Part shown: positions 27,149 to 38,993 of the stretch, piece after piece
How the letters are laid out: each line of letters starts with the position of its first letter
Position numbering within the stretch: position 1 is the first letter of the stretch
Origin: Salinarimonas sp.
GTDB lineage: Bacteria > Pseudomonadota > Alphaproteobacteria > Rhizobiales > Beijerinckiaceae
Direction of reading: 5' to 3'
NCBI RefSeq assembly: GCF_040111675.1
Contig: NZ_CP157794.1
Coordinates: 3,369,501 to 3,433,500 of the forward strand
Length of the DNA stretch: 64,000 nucleotides
The notes under the pieces: generated by a model
Seen by the model: only the letters and a program-made list of their open reading frames with translations
Told to the model about the DNA's origin: nothing
The model's database searches: none
Made by a program: the position numbers and the translations under genes

Positions 27149-27177
27149 AAGGGCCGTCGAACTTCTCGGCGGCCCTT
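27149..27177 (+). terminator. Hairpin after the restriction-modification genes
   Basis: AAGGGCCG / CGGCCCTT stem with a 13-nt loop, then TTCTC, 62 bp past the nuclease stop. It separates the accessory pair from maeB. Confidence 0.6.
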
Positions 27178-27277
27178 CTCACGTTCATCCCTCCCCCAAA
27201 CGCCCACCTTGCCCCCCTCCCCGCCCCCGCGTAAGGTCCCGCTCCCCGCCACGCCCACCAAAAAAGCCGCAAGCGCC

Positions 27278-29560
<2,283 letters not shown>

Positions 29561-29585
29561 GGGTGGGCCGGGCTGCGCCCGTCGC

Positions 29586-30062
29586 TCACACCCAGCGGCG
29601 CACCCGCGCGGCGTAGGCCTCCCATTCGGCGCCGAACTTGCGCGCGAGGTGGCGTTCCTCGCGCTCGATGGCGAGCTTCCGCGTCGCGGCCGCCGCCAGG
29701 AAGGCGAGGCCGACGAGCCAGAGATTGTCGAAGACGAGGCCGAGCCCGACGAGCAGGAGGGTGTTGCCGAGATAGATCGGGTTGCGCGAGATCCGGAACG
29801 GCCCCCAGGTGACGAGCCGCGAGGCGGCGCGGTGGGGCATGATCGTGGTCTTGGCGCGACGTATGGTCCAGGCCGTGCCGAGCTCGAGCGTCAGCCCCGC
29901 GGCGATGGCGAGCCCGCCGAGCAGCGCGAGCGCGAAGCCGCCGCCGTGGCTCGTGGCGAGCACGCTGCGCTCGATGAGAAGCGCGGCGAGGATCGCCCCG
30001 CCGTAGAGCATCGGCGGCCAGGGCCAGCGATTGGGGGCGTCGCTCTCGTCGTCCGCGGCCAT
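29586..30062 (-). CDS. Membrane methyltransferase, isoprenylcysteine-carboxyl-methyltransferase family
   Basis: 158 residues from the ATG at 30062, chosen because GAGGAGAG precedes it; an upstream in-frame start would add 40 unlikely residues. Three or four membrane segments (MLYGGAILAALLI, FALALLGGLAIAAGL, NTLLLVGLGLVF, LVGLAFLAAAA). The family's C-terminal signature is clear: WGPFRISRNPIYLG, then EREERHLARKFGAEWEAY. Members use S-adenosylmethionine to methylate lipid or small substrates at the membrane; the bacterial substrate is unknown. Confidence 0.85.
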   Translation of the reverse strand: MAADDESDAPNRWPWPPMLYGGAILAALLIERSVLATSHGGGFALALLGGLAIAAGLTLELGTAWTIRRAKTTIMPHRAASRLVTWGPFRISRNPIYLGNTLLLVGLGLVFDNLWLVGLAFLAAAATRKLAIEREERHLARKFGAEWEAYAARVRRWV

Positions 30063-30163
30063 GGTCTCTCCTCGCTGCCTCGCCGGCGCGACCACCCGAC
30101 CGGTGACACGCCCCACGCTCCTGATATAACGCGCCAAACAGCAATCGCGCGAGGAGCGCCCCC

Positions 30164-31336
30164 ATGATCCCCAACGCCGCACCCGCCTTCGACTTCGATC
30201 TCGGCGAGACCGCCGACGCCATCCGCGAGACCGTCGCCGCCTTCGCGCAGGACAAGATCGCCCCGCGGGCCGCCGAGATCGACGCCACCAACCAGTTCCC
30301 CCGCGACCTCTGGCTCCCCATGGGCGAGCTCGGCCTGCACGGCATCACCATCGCGGAGGAGGACGGCGGCACCGGGCTCGGCTATCTCGAGCACGTGGTG
30401 GCGATGGAAGAGATCTCCCGCGCCTCCGCCTCGGTGGGGCTCTCCTACGGCGCCCATTCGAACTTGTGCATCAACCAGATCGGCCGCAACGGCAACGCGG
30501 CGCAGAGGGAGAAGTATCTCCCCAAGCTGATGTCGGGCGAGCACGTCGGCGCGCTCGCGATGTCCGAGCCGGGCTCGGGCTCGGACGTGGTCTCGATGCG
30601 CACCCGCGCCGACAAGAAGGGCGACCGCTTCGTGCTCAACGGCACCAAGATGTGGATCACGAACGGCCCCATCGCCGAGACCCTCGTCGTCTACGCCAAG
30701 ACCGATCCGGAGGCGGGCCCGCGCGGCATCACCGCCTTCCTCATCGAGAAGGGGATGGCGGGCTTCTCCACCCACCAGAAGCTCGACAAGCTCGGCATGC
30801 GCGGCTCGGACACCTGCGAGCTCGTCTTCGAGGAGTGCGAGGTGCCCGAGGAGAACGTGCTCGGCGAGGTGGGCCGCGGCGTCAACGTGCTGATGTCGGG
30901 GCTCGATTACGAGCGCGCGGTGCTGGCGGCGGGGCCGCTCGGCATCATGCAGGCGGCGATGGACGTGGTGATGCCCTACGTCCACGAGCGCAAGCAGTTC
31001 GGCCAGCCGATCGGCACGTTCCAGCTGGTCCAGGGCAAGGTCGCGGACATGTATGTCCGCATGAATGCCGCCAAGGCCTACGTCTACGCCGTCGCCAAGG
31101 CCTGCGACCGCGGCCGGACCACCCGCGAGGACGCCGCCGGCGCCATCCTCTACGCGGCCGAGCTCGCCACCCAGATCGCCCTCGACGCGATCCAGCTGCT
31201 CGGCGGCAACGGCTACATCAACGAGTACCCGACGGGCCGCCTGCTGCGCGACGCCAAGCTCTACGAGATCGGCGCCGGGACGAGCGAGATCCGCCGCATG
31301 CTGATCGGGCGGGAGCTGTTCGAGAAGACGGCGTGA
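30164..31336 (+). CDS. ivd: Isovaleryl-CoA dehydrogenase
   Basis: 390 residues, the family's normal length, with strong resemblance to isovaleryl-CoA dehydrogenases: [55 protein letters not shown] and [12 protein letters not shown] at the C terminus. [11 protein letters not shown] contains the Glu that serves as catalytic base in isovaleryl-specific enzymes. It uses FAD to convert isovaleryl-CoA to 3-methylcrotonyl-CoA in leucine breakdown. The other leucine-degradation genes are not beside it. It is divergent from the membrane methyltransferase. Confidence 0.94.
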   Translation: MIPNAAPAFDFDLGETADAIRETVAAFAQDKIAPRAAEIDATNQFPRDLWLPMGELGLHGITIAEEDGGTGLGYLEHVVAMEEISRASASVGLSYGAHSNLCINQIGRNGNAAQREKYLPKLMSGEHVGALAMSEPGSGSDVVSMRTRADKKGDRFVLNGTKMWITNGPIAETLVVYAKTDPEAGPRGITAFLIEKGMAGFSTHQKLDKLGMRGSDTCELVFEECEVPEENVLGEVGRGVNVLMSGLDYERAVLAAGPLGIMQAAMDVVMPYVHERKQFGQPIGTFQLVQGKVADMYVRMNAAKAYVYAVAKACDRGRTTREDAAGAILYAAELATQIALDAIQLLGGNGYINEYPTGRLLRDAKLYEIGAGTSEIRRMLIGRELFEKTA

Positions 31337-31351
31337 GGGGGTGGGGGCTGC

Positions 31352-31376
31352 GCGGCGGGAGGTCTCTTCCGCCGCC
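31352..31376. terminator. Hairpin between ivd and the convergent toxin gene
   Basis: GCGGCGGGA / TCCGCCGC stem with one bulged base, 16 bp past the ivd stop. It could serve both convergent transcripts. Confidence 0.4.
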
Positions 31377-31397
31377 GGGCCCGGATCGTGGCGGCGC

Positions 31398-31808
31398 TCA
31401 GCCGCTCAGCGGGACGACGTATGGCTCGATCTCGGCGATGAACTCCGTCTCCGTCGTCCCACCTAGCATCAGGGAGACGACCTTGTCGCCCCAGATCGCT
31501 CGATCCGGGATGTCCAAGGCATATCCGTTCAGTTCGAGGAAAATGTTGAACGCCGTAAAGGCGGTTCGCTTGTTGCCCTGAGCGAACGGATGATTGCGAG
31601 CGATCGCGAGCAGGAGAAAGACACCGAGAACGAGGACGTCCTCCTCTCGCTCGTAGAGGCGCCTGTTGACGGGACTGCCGAGCGCGCTTTCCAGCATGTC
31701 TGGCCGGACGAGCGCGAACGGCTCACCCGTTTCCGCCACCTCGGCTTCGTTGATCGCCACGAGGTCGGCGATTGTCAGCCAGTTCGGCTCAACGGCGCGC
31801 GACGTCAC
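31398..31808 (-). CDS. Doc-type Fic-fold toxin
   Basis: 136 residues, starting with GTG in a GTGA overlap with the antitoxin gene. Central motif NHPFAQGNKRTAF is the Doc/Fic active-site loop with catalytic His and the NKR end; Gln occupies the position that is Asp/Glu in classical Fic motifs, a variant common among Doc-like proteins. Start LTIADLVAINEAEVAETGEP is typical of the death-on-curing group. Doc of phage P1 phosphorylates EF-Tu; the target here is not known. Antitoxin first, toxin second, as in phd-doc. Confidence 0.88.
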   Translation of the reverse strand: MTSRAVEPNWLTIADLVAINEAEVAETGEPFALVRPDMLESALGSPVNRRLYEREEDVLVLGVFLLLAIARNHPFAQGNKRTAFTAFNIFLELNGYALDIPDRAIWGDKVVSLMLGGTTETEFIAEIEPYVVPLSG

Positions 31809-32023
31809 TCGGCGAGGCGGGCCCTGATGTTCGGGAACTTCGCCATGACCTTGTCGCGCAACGCGTGCCGATCGACCCCGTCGACCGGTCTCGCTGGGCG
31901 CTTCGGAGCTTTACGGGCACCGATAGCCTCTGGCACCGACACGGCAGCCGCGGTCGCGACGCCGCCGAAACGGGCCGTCGTGGTGATGTTCATCGACATC
32001 TCGTCGCGCTTACGCTCGGCCAC
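31805..32023 (-). CDS. Antitoxin of the Doc pair
   Basis: 72 residues from the GTG at 32023, chosen because GGAGG lies 7 nt upstream; an ATG at 32044 is in frame. The middle is Ala-rich and basic (AIGARKAPKRPARPVDG), and the end DRHALRDKVMAKFPNIRARLAE resembles the toxin-binding tails of small antitoxins of Doc toxins. No classic Phd DNA-binding domain is obvious. The gene overlaps the toxin start by 4 bp. Confidence 0.7.
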   Translation of the reverse strand: MAERKRDEMSMNITTTARFGGVATAAAVSVPEAIGARKAPKRPARPVDGVDRHALRDKVMAKFPNIRARLAE

Positions 32024-32113
32024 GTTCGACCCTCCGTACGTCATATGCGCACAATAGCGCATCAACGACAATGCCGTCCACTGGTTTCGCACCCTGGGAG
32101 AGGGGAGACGCGC

Positions 32114-33808
32114 TCATCGAACCCCGTCGAAATTCGGCATCGCCGGCGGCTCGAAGCTCGGCATCCCCGGCGGCCCGAAGCCACCTCCCCCGTTCTCCCC
32201 GAGCCCCGGCATGATCAGCCGATCGAGCCGCTCACGCACCTGTTCCTCGTCGAGCACCGGCGCGTCCGAGCGGTAGTGCGTGACGATCCCCGGGGCGAAA
32301 TAGACGACGAGGATCATCAAGACCTGGATGGCGACGAAGGGGATCACGCCGCGGTAGATCTCCAGCGTGTCGACCCCGCGGACGCGCTTGCCCGTGACCG
32401 TGTCCTCGTATTCGCCGGCGGGCGTCACCGAGCGCAGGTAGAACAGCGAGAAGCCGAAGGGCGGGGTGAGGAACGAGGTCTGGAAGTTCACCGCGAGCAG
32501 CACGCCGAACCAGACGAGGTCGATGCCGAGCGCCTCCGCCGGCGCGACGAGGAGCGGCACCAGGATGAACACGATCTCGAAGAAGTCGAGGAAGAAGCCG
32601 AGGAAGAACACCACCGCGCCGACGAAGAGCAGGAAGCCCGCCTCCCCGCCCGGCAGCGCGAGCAGCAGGTCCTTCACCCAGACGTGGCCGTTGACGCCGT
32701 AGAAGGTGAGCGAGAAGGTCCGCGCGCCGATCAGAACGAACATGACGAAGGCGGAGAGGCGCAGCGTCGCCTCCGCGGCGCCGCGGGTGAGCGTGACGGA
32801 GAGCCGGCCCTTCAGCGCGGCCAGCACGAGCGCGCCGACGGCGCCCATCGCCCCGCCCTCGGTGGGGGTGGCCAGGCCGACGAAGATCGTGCCGAGCACG
32901 AGGAAGATCAGCGCGAGCGGCGGCACGAGGACGAGCGTCACCTGCTCGGCGAGATAGGACATCCAGCCGAGCTTCAGGCGGCGATTGGCGTAGGCGAGCG
33001 CGAAGGCGAGGAGCACGCCCGCGGCCGAGCCGTAGACGTAGGGCGCCTGCTCGACGCGGGGCGTGAACCAGACCGTCGCGCCCCAGCCCACGGCCCCGGC
33101 GATCGCCGCGACGACGATCAGCGAGGTCACGCCCTTGCCGAGCGTGCGCGCCTCCGGCGGCAGCGGCGGCGCCATGGCCGGGCGCAGCAGCGTGTTGACG
33201 AGGACGTAGAGCGCGAACAGCCCCGTGAGCATCAGGGCCGGCAGCATCGCGCCGGCATACATATCCCCCACCGAGCGGCCGAGCTGGTCGGCGAGCACGA
33301 TCAGCACGAGGGAGGGCGGCAGGATCTGCGCGAGCGTGCTGGAAGCGACGATGACGCCCGTGGCGAGGCGCCGGTCGTAGCCGTAGCGCAGCATGATCGG
33401 CAGCGAGATCAGCCCCATCGAGATCACGGCCGCGGCCACGACCCCGGTCGTCGCCGCGAGCAGCGCGCCGACGAAGACGACGGCGTAGGCGAGCCCGCCG
33501 CGCACCGAGCCGAAGAGCTGGCCCATCGTGTCGAGCAGGTCCTCCGCCATGCGCGAGCGCTCGAGCACGAGGCCCATGAAGGTGAAGAAGGGGATGGCGA
33601 GCAGCGTCTCGTTCGCCATCGCCCCGAAGACGCGGTCCGGCAGGGCCTGGAAGAAGCCCGGCGCGAACAGGCCGAGCTCGATGCCGACGAAGCCGAAGAA
33701 CAGCCCCAGCGCCGCGAGCGAGAAGGCGATCGGATAGCCCAGGATCATGAACGCCACGAGCGAGACGAACATGATCGGCGCGAGATTGGCGACGAGGAAG
33801 GCGCTCAT
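32114..33808 (-). CDS. TRAP transporter large permease (DctM-like)
   Basis: 564 residues from the ATG at 33808. Many hydrophobic segments and DctM landmarks: LAIPFFTFMGLVLERS, GGLAYAVVFVGALLAATTG, IVASSTLAQILPPSLVLIVL, FVGLATPTEGGAMGA and NFQTSFLTPPFGFSLFYLR. It carries the substrate path of a sodium-driven TRAP importer in the inner membrane. The C-terminal tail is Gly/Pro-rich (GLGENGGGGFGPPGMPSF), as in a long-loop DctM subgroup with an enlarged middle region. The stop of the small permease overlaps its start. No DctP-type binding protein gene is adjacent. Confidence 0.93.
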   Translation of the reverse strand: MSAFLVANLAPIMFVSLVAFMILGYPIAFSLAALGLFFGFVGIELGLFAPGFFQALPDRVFGAMANETLLAIPFFTFMGLVLERSRMAEDLLDTMGQLFGSVRGGLAYAVVFVGALLAATTGVVAAAVISMGLISLPIMLRYGYDRRLATGVIVASSTLAQILPPSLVLIVLADQLGRSVGDMYAGAMLPALMLTGLFALYVLVNTLLRPAMAPPLPPEARTLGKGVTSLIVVAAIAGAVGWGATVWFTPRVEQAPYVYGSAAGVLLAFALAYANRRLKLGWMSYLAEQVTLVLVPPLALIFLVLGTIFVGLATPTEGGAMGAVGALVLAALKGRLSVTLTRGAAEATLRLSAFVMFVLIGARTFSLTFYGVNGHVWVKDLLLALPGGEAGFLLFVGAVVFFLGFFLDFFEIVFILVPLLVAPAEALGIDLVWFGVLLAVNFQTSFLTPPFGFSLFYLRSVTPAGEYEDTVTGKRVRGVDTLEIYRGVIPFVAIQVLMILVVYFAPGIVTHYRSDAPVLDEEQVRERLDRLIMPGLGENGGGGFGPPGMPSFEPPAMPNFDGVR

Positions 33809-34356
33809 GCCGAGAGCCCCGATCCCGGCGTGCCGCCCTCGCTCTCCACGGGGAGCGCCCCGCGCAGCGCCGCGATCTTCTTGACGAGCTCGGAGACGCC
33901 CTGCGCCAGCAGCATGGTGAAGCCGACCAGCACGAGGAGCTTCGCCGGCCACAGCGGCAGCCCGCCGGCGTTCGGCGAGACCTCGCCCGTGCGCCAGGAC
34001 AGGAGGAAGAAGGGCACCGCGGTCAGCACGTGCACGAGCGCGAAGGGGATCAGGAACAGCGCATGTCCCGCGAGATCGAGCCTGTCGCGGGCGCGCTGGG
34101 AGAAGCGCGAGGACAGCACGTCGATTCGCACGTGCTCGTTGCGCTTCAGCGTCCAGGATGCGCCGAGCAGGAACACGGCCCCGAACAGGTACCATTGCAG
34201 CTCGAGCCAGGCGTTCGAGGACAGCGAGAAGGCCTTGCGCGAGACCGCGTTGCCGGCCGAGATCAGGACCGCCGCGACGACGAGCCAGGCGGCGAGCCGC
34301 GCGATCCGCTCGTTCACCGCGTCGATGCCGCGCGCGAGGCGCAGGGCGAAGGCCAT
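33805..34356 (-). CDS. TRAP transporter small permease (DctQ-like)
   Basis: 183 residues from the ATG at 34356, with GGGAG 9-10 nt upstream. Four hydrophobic helices, with [21 protein letters not shown] and [11 protein letters not shown] as the DctQ signature. It overlaps the large permease by 4 bp. Together they form the membrane part of one TRAP importer. The matching extracytoplasmic binding protein is not in this window. Confidence 0.92.
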   Translation of the reverse strand: MAFALRLARGIDAVNERIARLAAWLVVAAVLISAGNAVSRKAFSLSSNAWLELQWYLFGAVFLLGASWTLKRNEHVRIDVLSSRFSQRARDRLDLAGHALFLIPFALVHVLTAVPFFLLSWRTGEVSPNAGGLPLWPAKLLVLVGFTMLLAQGVSELVKKIAALRGALPVESEGGTPGSGLSA

Positions 34357-34498
34357 CGGCGTCACTCCCGGACCGCGCGGGGGAGCCAAGGCGCGGCCTC
34401 GCTCCGGCTTCTAGCCGAACGGGTCGCGAAGGCAAGCGCAGCGCAGGGGGAGGCGCAAGGGCCGGCCTGCGGAGAGGCGCGACGATCCGCGCCCCCGG

Positions 34499-34527
34499 CC
34501 GTCACCGGCTTGTCACCCGACTGTCAT
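34499..34527 (+). promoter_or_regulatory. Extended Pho box upstream of phnD
   Basis: Three 7-bp repeats with 11-bp period: CCGTCAC, TTGTCAC and CTGTCAT, each separated by 4 bp. The last two match the PhoB consensus of two CTGTCAT-like repeats 11 bp apart; the first extends it. It lies 94 bp before the phnD start. The predicted effect is activation at low phosphate. Confidence 0.75.
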
Positions 34528-34620
34528 TGATCGAAAGTACCCGGGGCCAAGAGCCGCACGGGACGTCGCGCGACGCGCGCACGGCGCACGTGAGCGGCCG
34601 AACCGCACCGGAGGTTACGC

Positions 34621-35571
34621 ATGCTGTTCCGCACTCTCGCCGCCGCGGCGGCGCTCCTCGTCGCGACGGGCGCCGCGCAGGCCGAATTCACCCTCGACGA
34701 CCGCTTCACCGACGCCGACGGCGACCTGATCGCCGACATCCCGAGCGACGAATCGCAGCTCGTCGATCCCTCGACGCTGATCTTCGCCTACACGCCCGTC
34801 GAGGACCCCGCCGTCTACGCCGAGGTCTGGGCCGACTTCCTCGACCATCTGGAGCAGGCCACCGGCAAGAGCGTGCAGTTCTTCCCCGTCCAGTCGAACG
34901 CGGCCCAGATCGAGGCCATGCGCGCCGGGCGCCTGCACATCGCCGGCTTCAACACCGGCTCGAACCCGCTCGCCGTCGCCTGCGCCGGCTTCCGCCCGTT
35001 CGCCATGATGGCGGCCGAGGACGGCTCCTACGGCTACGAGATGGAGATCATCACCTATCCGGGCTCGGGCATCGAGAACGTCGAGGACATCCGCGGCAAG
35101 CAGCTCGCCTTCACCTCCGAGACCTCGAACTCGGGCTTCAAGGCGCCCTCCGCCATCCTCAAGGGCGAGTTCGACATGGTCGCGGGCGAGGATTTCGAGC
35201 CGGTCTTCTCGGGCGCGCACGACAATTCGATCCTCGGCGTGGCCAACAAGGACTACATCGCCGCCTCGATCGCGAACTCGGTGAAGGCGCGCATGATCGA
35301 CCGCGACGTCGTCTCCGAGGACCAGCTCGAGGTAGTCTACCAGTCGCAGACCTTCCCGACCACGGGCTACGGCGTGGTCTACAACCTGAAGCCCGAGCTG
35401 CAGCAGCAGATCCGCGACGCCTTCTTCTCCTACGATTGGGAGGGCACGCCGCTCGCCGAGGAGTTCGGCCGCAACGGCGAGGATCAGTTCATCCCGATCA
35501 CCTTCCAGGAGGATTGGGCGGTCATCCGCCAGATCGACGAGGCGAACGGCGTCCAGTACACCTGCGACTGA
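34621..35571 (+). CDS. phnD: Phosphonate/phosphate-type ABC transporter binding protein
   Basis: 316 residues with a signal peptide ([21 protein letters not shown]). PhnD-type features: [58 protein letters not shown] and [18 protein letters not shown], the Ser/Thr-rich loop that in PhnD contacts the phosphonate group. A periplasmic receptor for the following ABC permeases. It heads phnD-phnC-phnE-phnE, under the Pho box. The ligand could be a phosphonate, phosphite or phosphate ester; no C-P lyase or phosphonatase genes are in this window. Confidence 0.93.
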   Translation: MLFRTLAAAAALLVATGAAQAEFTLDDRFTDADGDLIADIPSDESQLVDPSTLIFAYTPVEDPAVYAEVWADFLDHLEQATGKSVQFFPVQSNAAQIEAMRAGRLHIAGFNTGSNPLAVACAGFRPFAMMAAEDGSYGYEMEIITYPGSGIENVEDIRGKQLAFTSETSNSGFKAPSAILKGEFDMVAGEDFEPVFSGAHDNSILGVANKDYIAASIANSVKARMIDRDVVSEDQLEVVYQSQTFPTTGYGVVYNLKPELQQQIRDAFFSYDWEGTPLAEEFGRNGEDQFIPITFQEDWAVIRQIDEANGVQYTCD

Positions 35572-35642
35572 TCGTTCGATCGTCGCCGTGCGCCGCGGTC
35601 CCGCCGCGGCGCACTCTCCGTATCCGACGAGGAGTATGCGGC

Positions 35643-36488
35643 ATGCTGCGCGTAGAGGGCCTGACCAAGCGCTACAAGACCGGCGACAAGGCCCTGACGA
35701 ACGTCTCGTTCGAGGTCCCGTCGGGCCAGGTGGTGGGCCTGATCGGGCCGTCCGGCGCCGGCAAGTCGACCTTGATCCGCTGCGTCAACCGGCTTGTGGA
35801 GCCGACCGGCGGCGAGGTGTTTCTCGGCGAGCGCGAGATCACCCGCATCGGCCGCGGCGAGCTGCGCCGCGTGCGCCGGCGCATCGGCATGATCTTCCAG
35901 GAATACGCGCTGGTCGAGCGCCTCACCGTGATGGAGAACGTCCTCTCCGGGCGGCTCGGCTACGTGCCGTTCTGGCGCTCGTTCCTGCGCCGCTTTCCGC
36001 AGGGAGACGTCGACAAGGCGTTCGCGCTGCTCGAGCGCGTGGGGCTCTCCGACCATGTCGACAAGCGCGCCGACGCGCTCTCCGGCGGCCAGCGCCAGCG
36101 GGTGGGCATCGCCCGCGCGCTCGAGCAGGACCCCGAGCTCCTCCTCGTCGACGAGCCCACCGCCTCGCTCGACCCGAAGACCTCGCGCCAGATCATGCGC
36201 CTCATCTGCGAGATCTGCCGCGAGCGGCAGCTGCCGGCGATCATCAACATTCACGACGTGCTGCTCGCCAAGATGTTCGTCGACCGCATCATCGGCCTGC
36301 GCGCCGGGGAGGTCGTGTTCGACGGCCATCCCGACGGCCTCGACGAGACGGCGCTGACCGAGATCTACGGCGCGGAAGACTGGAACACGATGCAGAAGGA
36401 GGCGGACGAGACGGCCCAGGACGCCGCCGACGCCGCCGAGTTCGAGGCGCGCGCCAAGATCGCAGACGCCAAGGCGGGCGCGGCATGA
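35643..36488 (+). CDS. phnC: Phosphonate ABC transporter ATP-binding protein
   Basis: 281 residues. Walker [10 protein letters not shown], signature [15 protein letters not shown] and Walker [14 protein letters not shown] are all intact. [13 protein letters not shown] between Q-loop and signature is characteristic of PhnC. The C terminus adds an Ala/Glu-rich helix ([21 protein letters not shown]) beyond the usual end. ATP hydrolysis drives import by the two PhnE subunits. The stop overlaps the next start. Confidence 0.95.
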   Translation: MLRVEGLTKRYKTGDKALTNVSFEVPSGQVVGLIGPSGAGKSTLIRCVNRLVEPTGGEVFLGEREITRIGRGELRRVRRRIGMIFQEYALVERLTVMENVLSGRLGYVPFWRSFLRRFPQGDVDKAFALLERVGLSDHVDKRADALSGGQRQRVGIARALEQDPELLLVDEPTASLDPKTSRQIMRLICEICRERQLPAIINIHDVLLAKMFVDRIIGLRAGEVVFDGHPDGLDETALTEIYGAEDWNTMQKEADETAQDAADAAEFEARAKIADAKAGAA

Positions 36489-37300
36489 CCACGCCGGGCT
36501 CTCCTGTCGCCGGGCGCCGCTGGAAGCGCCCGCCGGTCTTCATCCAGCGCGGCTGGCTGCGCCTCGTCGTCTACGGCGGCTTCGCCGTCTATCTCGCGCT
36601 CGCCATCTCCACCGTCGACGTGAACTGGTCGCGGGTCGCCGAGGGGCTGGAGCGCGGCTGGCGCTTCGTCGAAGGCTTCCTGACGCCCGACTTCACCTCC
36701 CGCTCGACGGACATCCTCAAGGGCTTCGTCGAGAGCCTGACGATGACGCTCACCTCCACCGTGGCGGGCGTGATCCTGTCGATCCCGGTCGGCATCGGGG
36801 CCGCGCGCAACATCGCGCCGCTGCCGATCTACGCGGTCTGCCGCGCCATCGTCGCCGTCTCGCGCTCCTTCCAGGAGATCATCATCGCGATCCTGTTCGT
36901 GGCGATGTTCGGCTTCGGCCCCTTCGCGGGCTTCCTGACGCTGACCTTCGCCACGATCGGCTTCATGGCGAAGCTGCTCGCCGAGGACATCGAGGACATC
37001 GACGAGACCCAGGCCGAGGCCATGCGCGCCACGGGCGCCACCTGGTGGCAGGTGCTCAATTGGGGCATCCAGCCCCAGGTCCTGCCGCGCCTCGTCGGGC
37101 TGTCGATGTACCGGCTCGACATCAACTTCCGCGAATCGGCCGTGATCGGCATCGTCGGCGCGGGCGGCATCGGGGCGACGCTGAACGTCGCCATGGACCG
37201 CTACGAGTACGACACCGCCGCCGCCGTGCTCATCCTCATCATCGTCATCGTCATGGCCGCCGAGTATTCCTCGAGCTGGCTGCGCAAGCGGATCCAGTGA
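36485..37300 (+). CDS. phnE: Phosphonate ABC transporter permease 1
   Basis: 271 residues, ATGA overlap with phnC. About six membrane helices. The permease coupling motif is [20 protein letters not shown], followed by [17 protein letters not shown], the strongly conserved PhnE end segment. With the next gene it forms a heterodimeric channel, an arrangement seen in many rhizobial phn operons. Confidence 0.94.
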   Translation: MTTPGSPVAGRRWKRPPVFIQRGWLRLVVYGGFAVYLALAISTVDVNWSRVAEGLERGWRFVEGFLTPDFTSRSTDILKGFVESLTMTLTSTVAGVILSIPVGIGAARNIAPLPIYAVCRAIVAVSRSFQEIIIAILFVAMFGFGPFAGFLTLTFATIGFMAKLLAEDIEDIDETQAEAMRATGATWWQVLNWGIQPQVLPRLVGLSMYRLDINFRESAVIGIVGAGGIGATLNVAMDRYEYDTAAAVLILIIVIVMAAEYSSSWLRKRIQ

Positions 37301-38115
37301 TGCCCGTCACCGCCGCCTCCGACCGCCTCCTCTGGAAGCGCCGCACGACGGCGCAGCAATTCGCCGCCTATGCCGGCTGGCTGGCGCTCGTCGCGCTCAC
37401 CGTCTTCGCCTTCCAGGTGATGACGCAGGACACGATCTGGTTCTTCGTCCAGGACGCGCCGCGCCAGGCGGCGGATCTGCTCGACCGCGCCTGGCCGCCG
37501 CGCTGGTCCTATCTCGATCGGCTGTGGGCGCCGCTCTGGGACACGCTCAACATTGCGACGCTGGGCACGCTGCTCGGCATCGTCATCGCGGTGCCGATCG
37601 CCTTCCTCGCCGCGCGCAACACGACGCCGAGCCTCGTGATCGCCCGCCCCATCGCGCTCCTGATCATCGTCGCCTCGCGCTCGATCAACTCCCTGATCTG
37701 GGCGCTGCTCCTCGTCGCGATCATCGGGCCGGGGCTGCTGGCCGGCATCATCGCCATCGGGCTGCGCTCCATCGGCTTCATCGGCAAGCTGCTCTACGAG
37801 GCGATCGAGGAGATCGACGAGAGCCAGGTCGAGGCGGTGAAGGCGACGGGCGCGCGCGGGGCGCAGGTGATCGACTACGCCATCGTACCCCAGATCCTGC
37901 CCACCTTCGCCGGCGTCTCGGTCTTCCGCTGGGACATCAACATCCGGGAATCCGCCGTTCTCGGCCTCGTCGGCGCGGGCGGGATCGGCGTGCAGCTGCA
38001 ATCCTCCCTCGCCCGCCTCGCCTGGTCGGAGGTGACGGTGATCTTCGCGACGATCCTCGCCACCGTGATCGTGTCGGAATGGGTCTCGGCCAAGGTGCGC
38101 GGGGCGATCATCTGA
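37300..38115 (+). CDS. phnE: Phosphonate ABC transporter permease 2
   Basis: 271 residues from the ATG in TGATG, one base overlapping the first permease. Same family signature: EAVKATGARGAQVIDYAIVP and NIRESAVLGLVGAGGIG, with about six hydrophobic helices and an N-terminal cytoplasmic stretch. Sequence divergence from the first copy outside the core shows they are distinct subunits rather than a recent duplication. Confidence 0.94.
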   Translation: MPVTAASDRLLWKRRTTAQQFAAYAGWLALVALTVFAFQVMTQDTIWFFVQDAPRQAADLLDRAWPPRWSYLDRLWAPLWDTLNIATLGTLLGIVIAVPIAFLAARNTTPSLVIARPIALLIIVASRSINSLIWALLLVAIIGPGLLAGIIAIGLRSIGFIGKLLYEAIEEIDESQVEAVKATGARGAQVIDYAIVPQILPTFAGVSVFRWDINIRESAVLGLVGAGGIGVQLQSSLARLAWSEVTVIFATILATVIVSEWVSAKVRGAII

Positions 38116-38222
38116 CGAGACCGGGCCCGGCGGGGGCGCAGGACCCGCGTGCGCCGCTGCCGAATTGCCCTCGTCCCGCGACCGGACTACCTTGCGAGCA
38201 CCCCGCAGCGCACCCGGACACC

Positions 38223-38993
38223 ATGCAGCATTTCTCATCGGACGGCGTCGACATCGCCTATCTCGACCTCGCGCCCACCACGCCCGACGCATCCGGCGAG
38301 CCGATCGTTCTCGTGCACGGCTTCGCCTCGAATCACGCGGTGAACTGGGTCAACACGCTCTGGACCAAGACGCTCACCCATGCCGGGCGGCGCGTGGTCC
38401 TCCTCGACAATCGCGGCCACGGGGCGAGCGAGAAGCTCTACGAGCCGCAGGCGTACCATTCCGCCGTCATGGCGCGGGACGTCCTGAACCTGATGGACCA
38501 TCTGGGCATCGCGCGCGCCGACGTGATGGGCTACTCGATGGGCGCGCGCATCACGGCGCATTGCGCGCTGACGGCGCCGGAGCGCTTGCGCTCGGCCCTG
38601 CTCGGCGGGCTCGGCATTCATCTCGTCGAGGGCGTCGGCCTGCCGCTCGGCATCGCGGACGCCATGGAGGCGCCCTCCCTCGCCGACCTCACCGACCCGA
38701 TGCAGCGCATGTTCCGCGCCTTCGCCGAGCAGACGAAGAGCGACCTCGGCGCGCTCGCCGCCTGCATCCGCGGCTCGCGCCAGACGCTGACCCGCGAGGA
38801 GGTGGCCTCGCTCGCCATGCCCGTGCTGGTCTCGGTGGGGACGAAGGACGACGTGGCCGGCTCCGGGCCGGCGCTCGCCGCGCTGATCCCCGGGGCGCAG
38901 GCGCTCGACATACCCGGGCGCGACCACAATCTGGCCGTGGGAGACAAGACCCACAAGGCCGGCGTGCTGGCCTTCCTGGAGGGGCGGCCGTGA
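38223..38993 (+). CDS. Alpha/beta hydrolase
   Basis: 256 residues. Oxyanion motif LVHGFASNH, nucleophile elbow GYSMGAR (Ser), and a C-terminal VSVGTKDDVAG acid region with GRDHNLAVG providing the His. DNRGHGASEKLYEP is the usual strand after the first loop. An esterase/lipase-type fold; the substrate is unknown. It starts 108 bp after phnE and is coupled to a second hydrolase (GTGA), so the two probably act together. Confidence 0.88.
   Translation: MQHFSSDGVDIAYLDLAPTTPDASGEPIVLVHGFASNHAVNWVNTLWTKTLTHAGRRVVLLDNRGHGASEKLYEPQAYHSAVMARDVLNLMDHLGIARADVMGYSMGARITAHCALTAPERLRSALLGGLGIHLVEGVGLPLGIADAMEAPSLADLTDPMQRMFRAFAEQTKSDLGALAACIRGSRQTLTREEVASLAMPVLVSVGTKDDVAGSGPALAALIPGAQALDIPGRDHNLAVGDKTHKAGVLAFLEGRP

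Noticed and set aside
31772..34414. Very long plus-strand open frame opposite the TRAP transporter genes
   Set aside because: Its translation is low-complexity Glu/Arg/His-rich, typical of the antisense of hydrophobic genes in GC-rich DNA; the minus strand encodes clear DctM/DctQ proteins.
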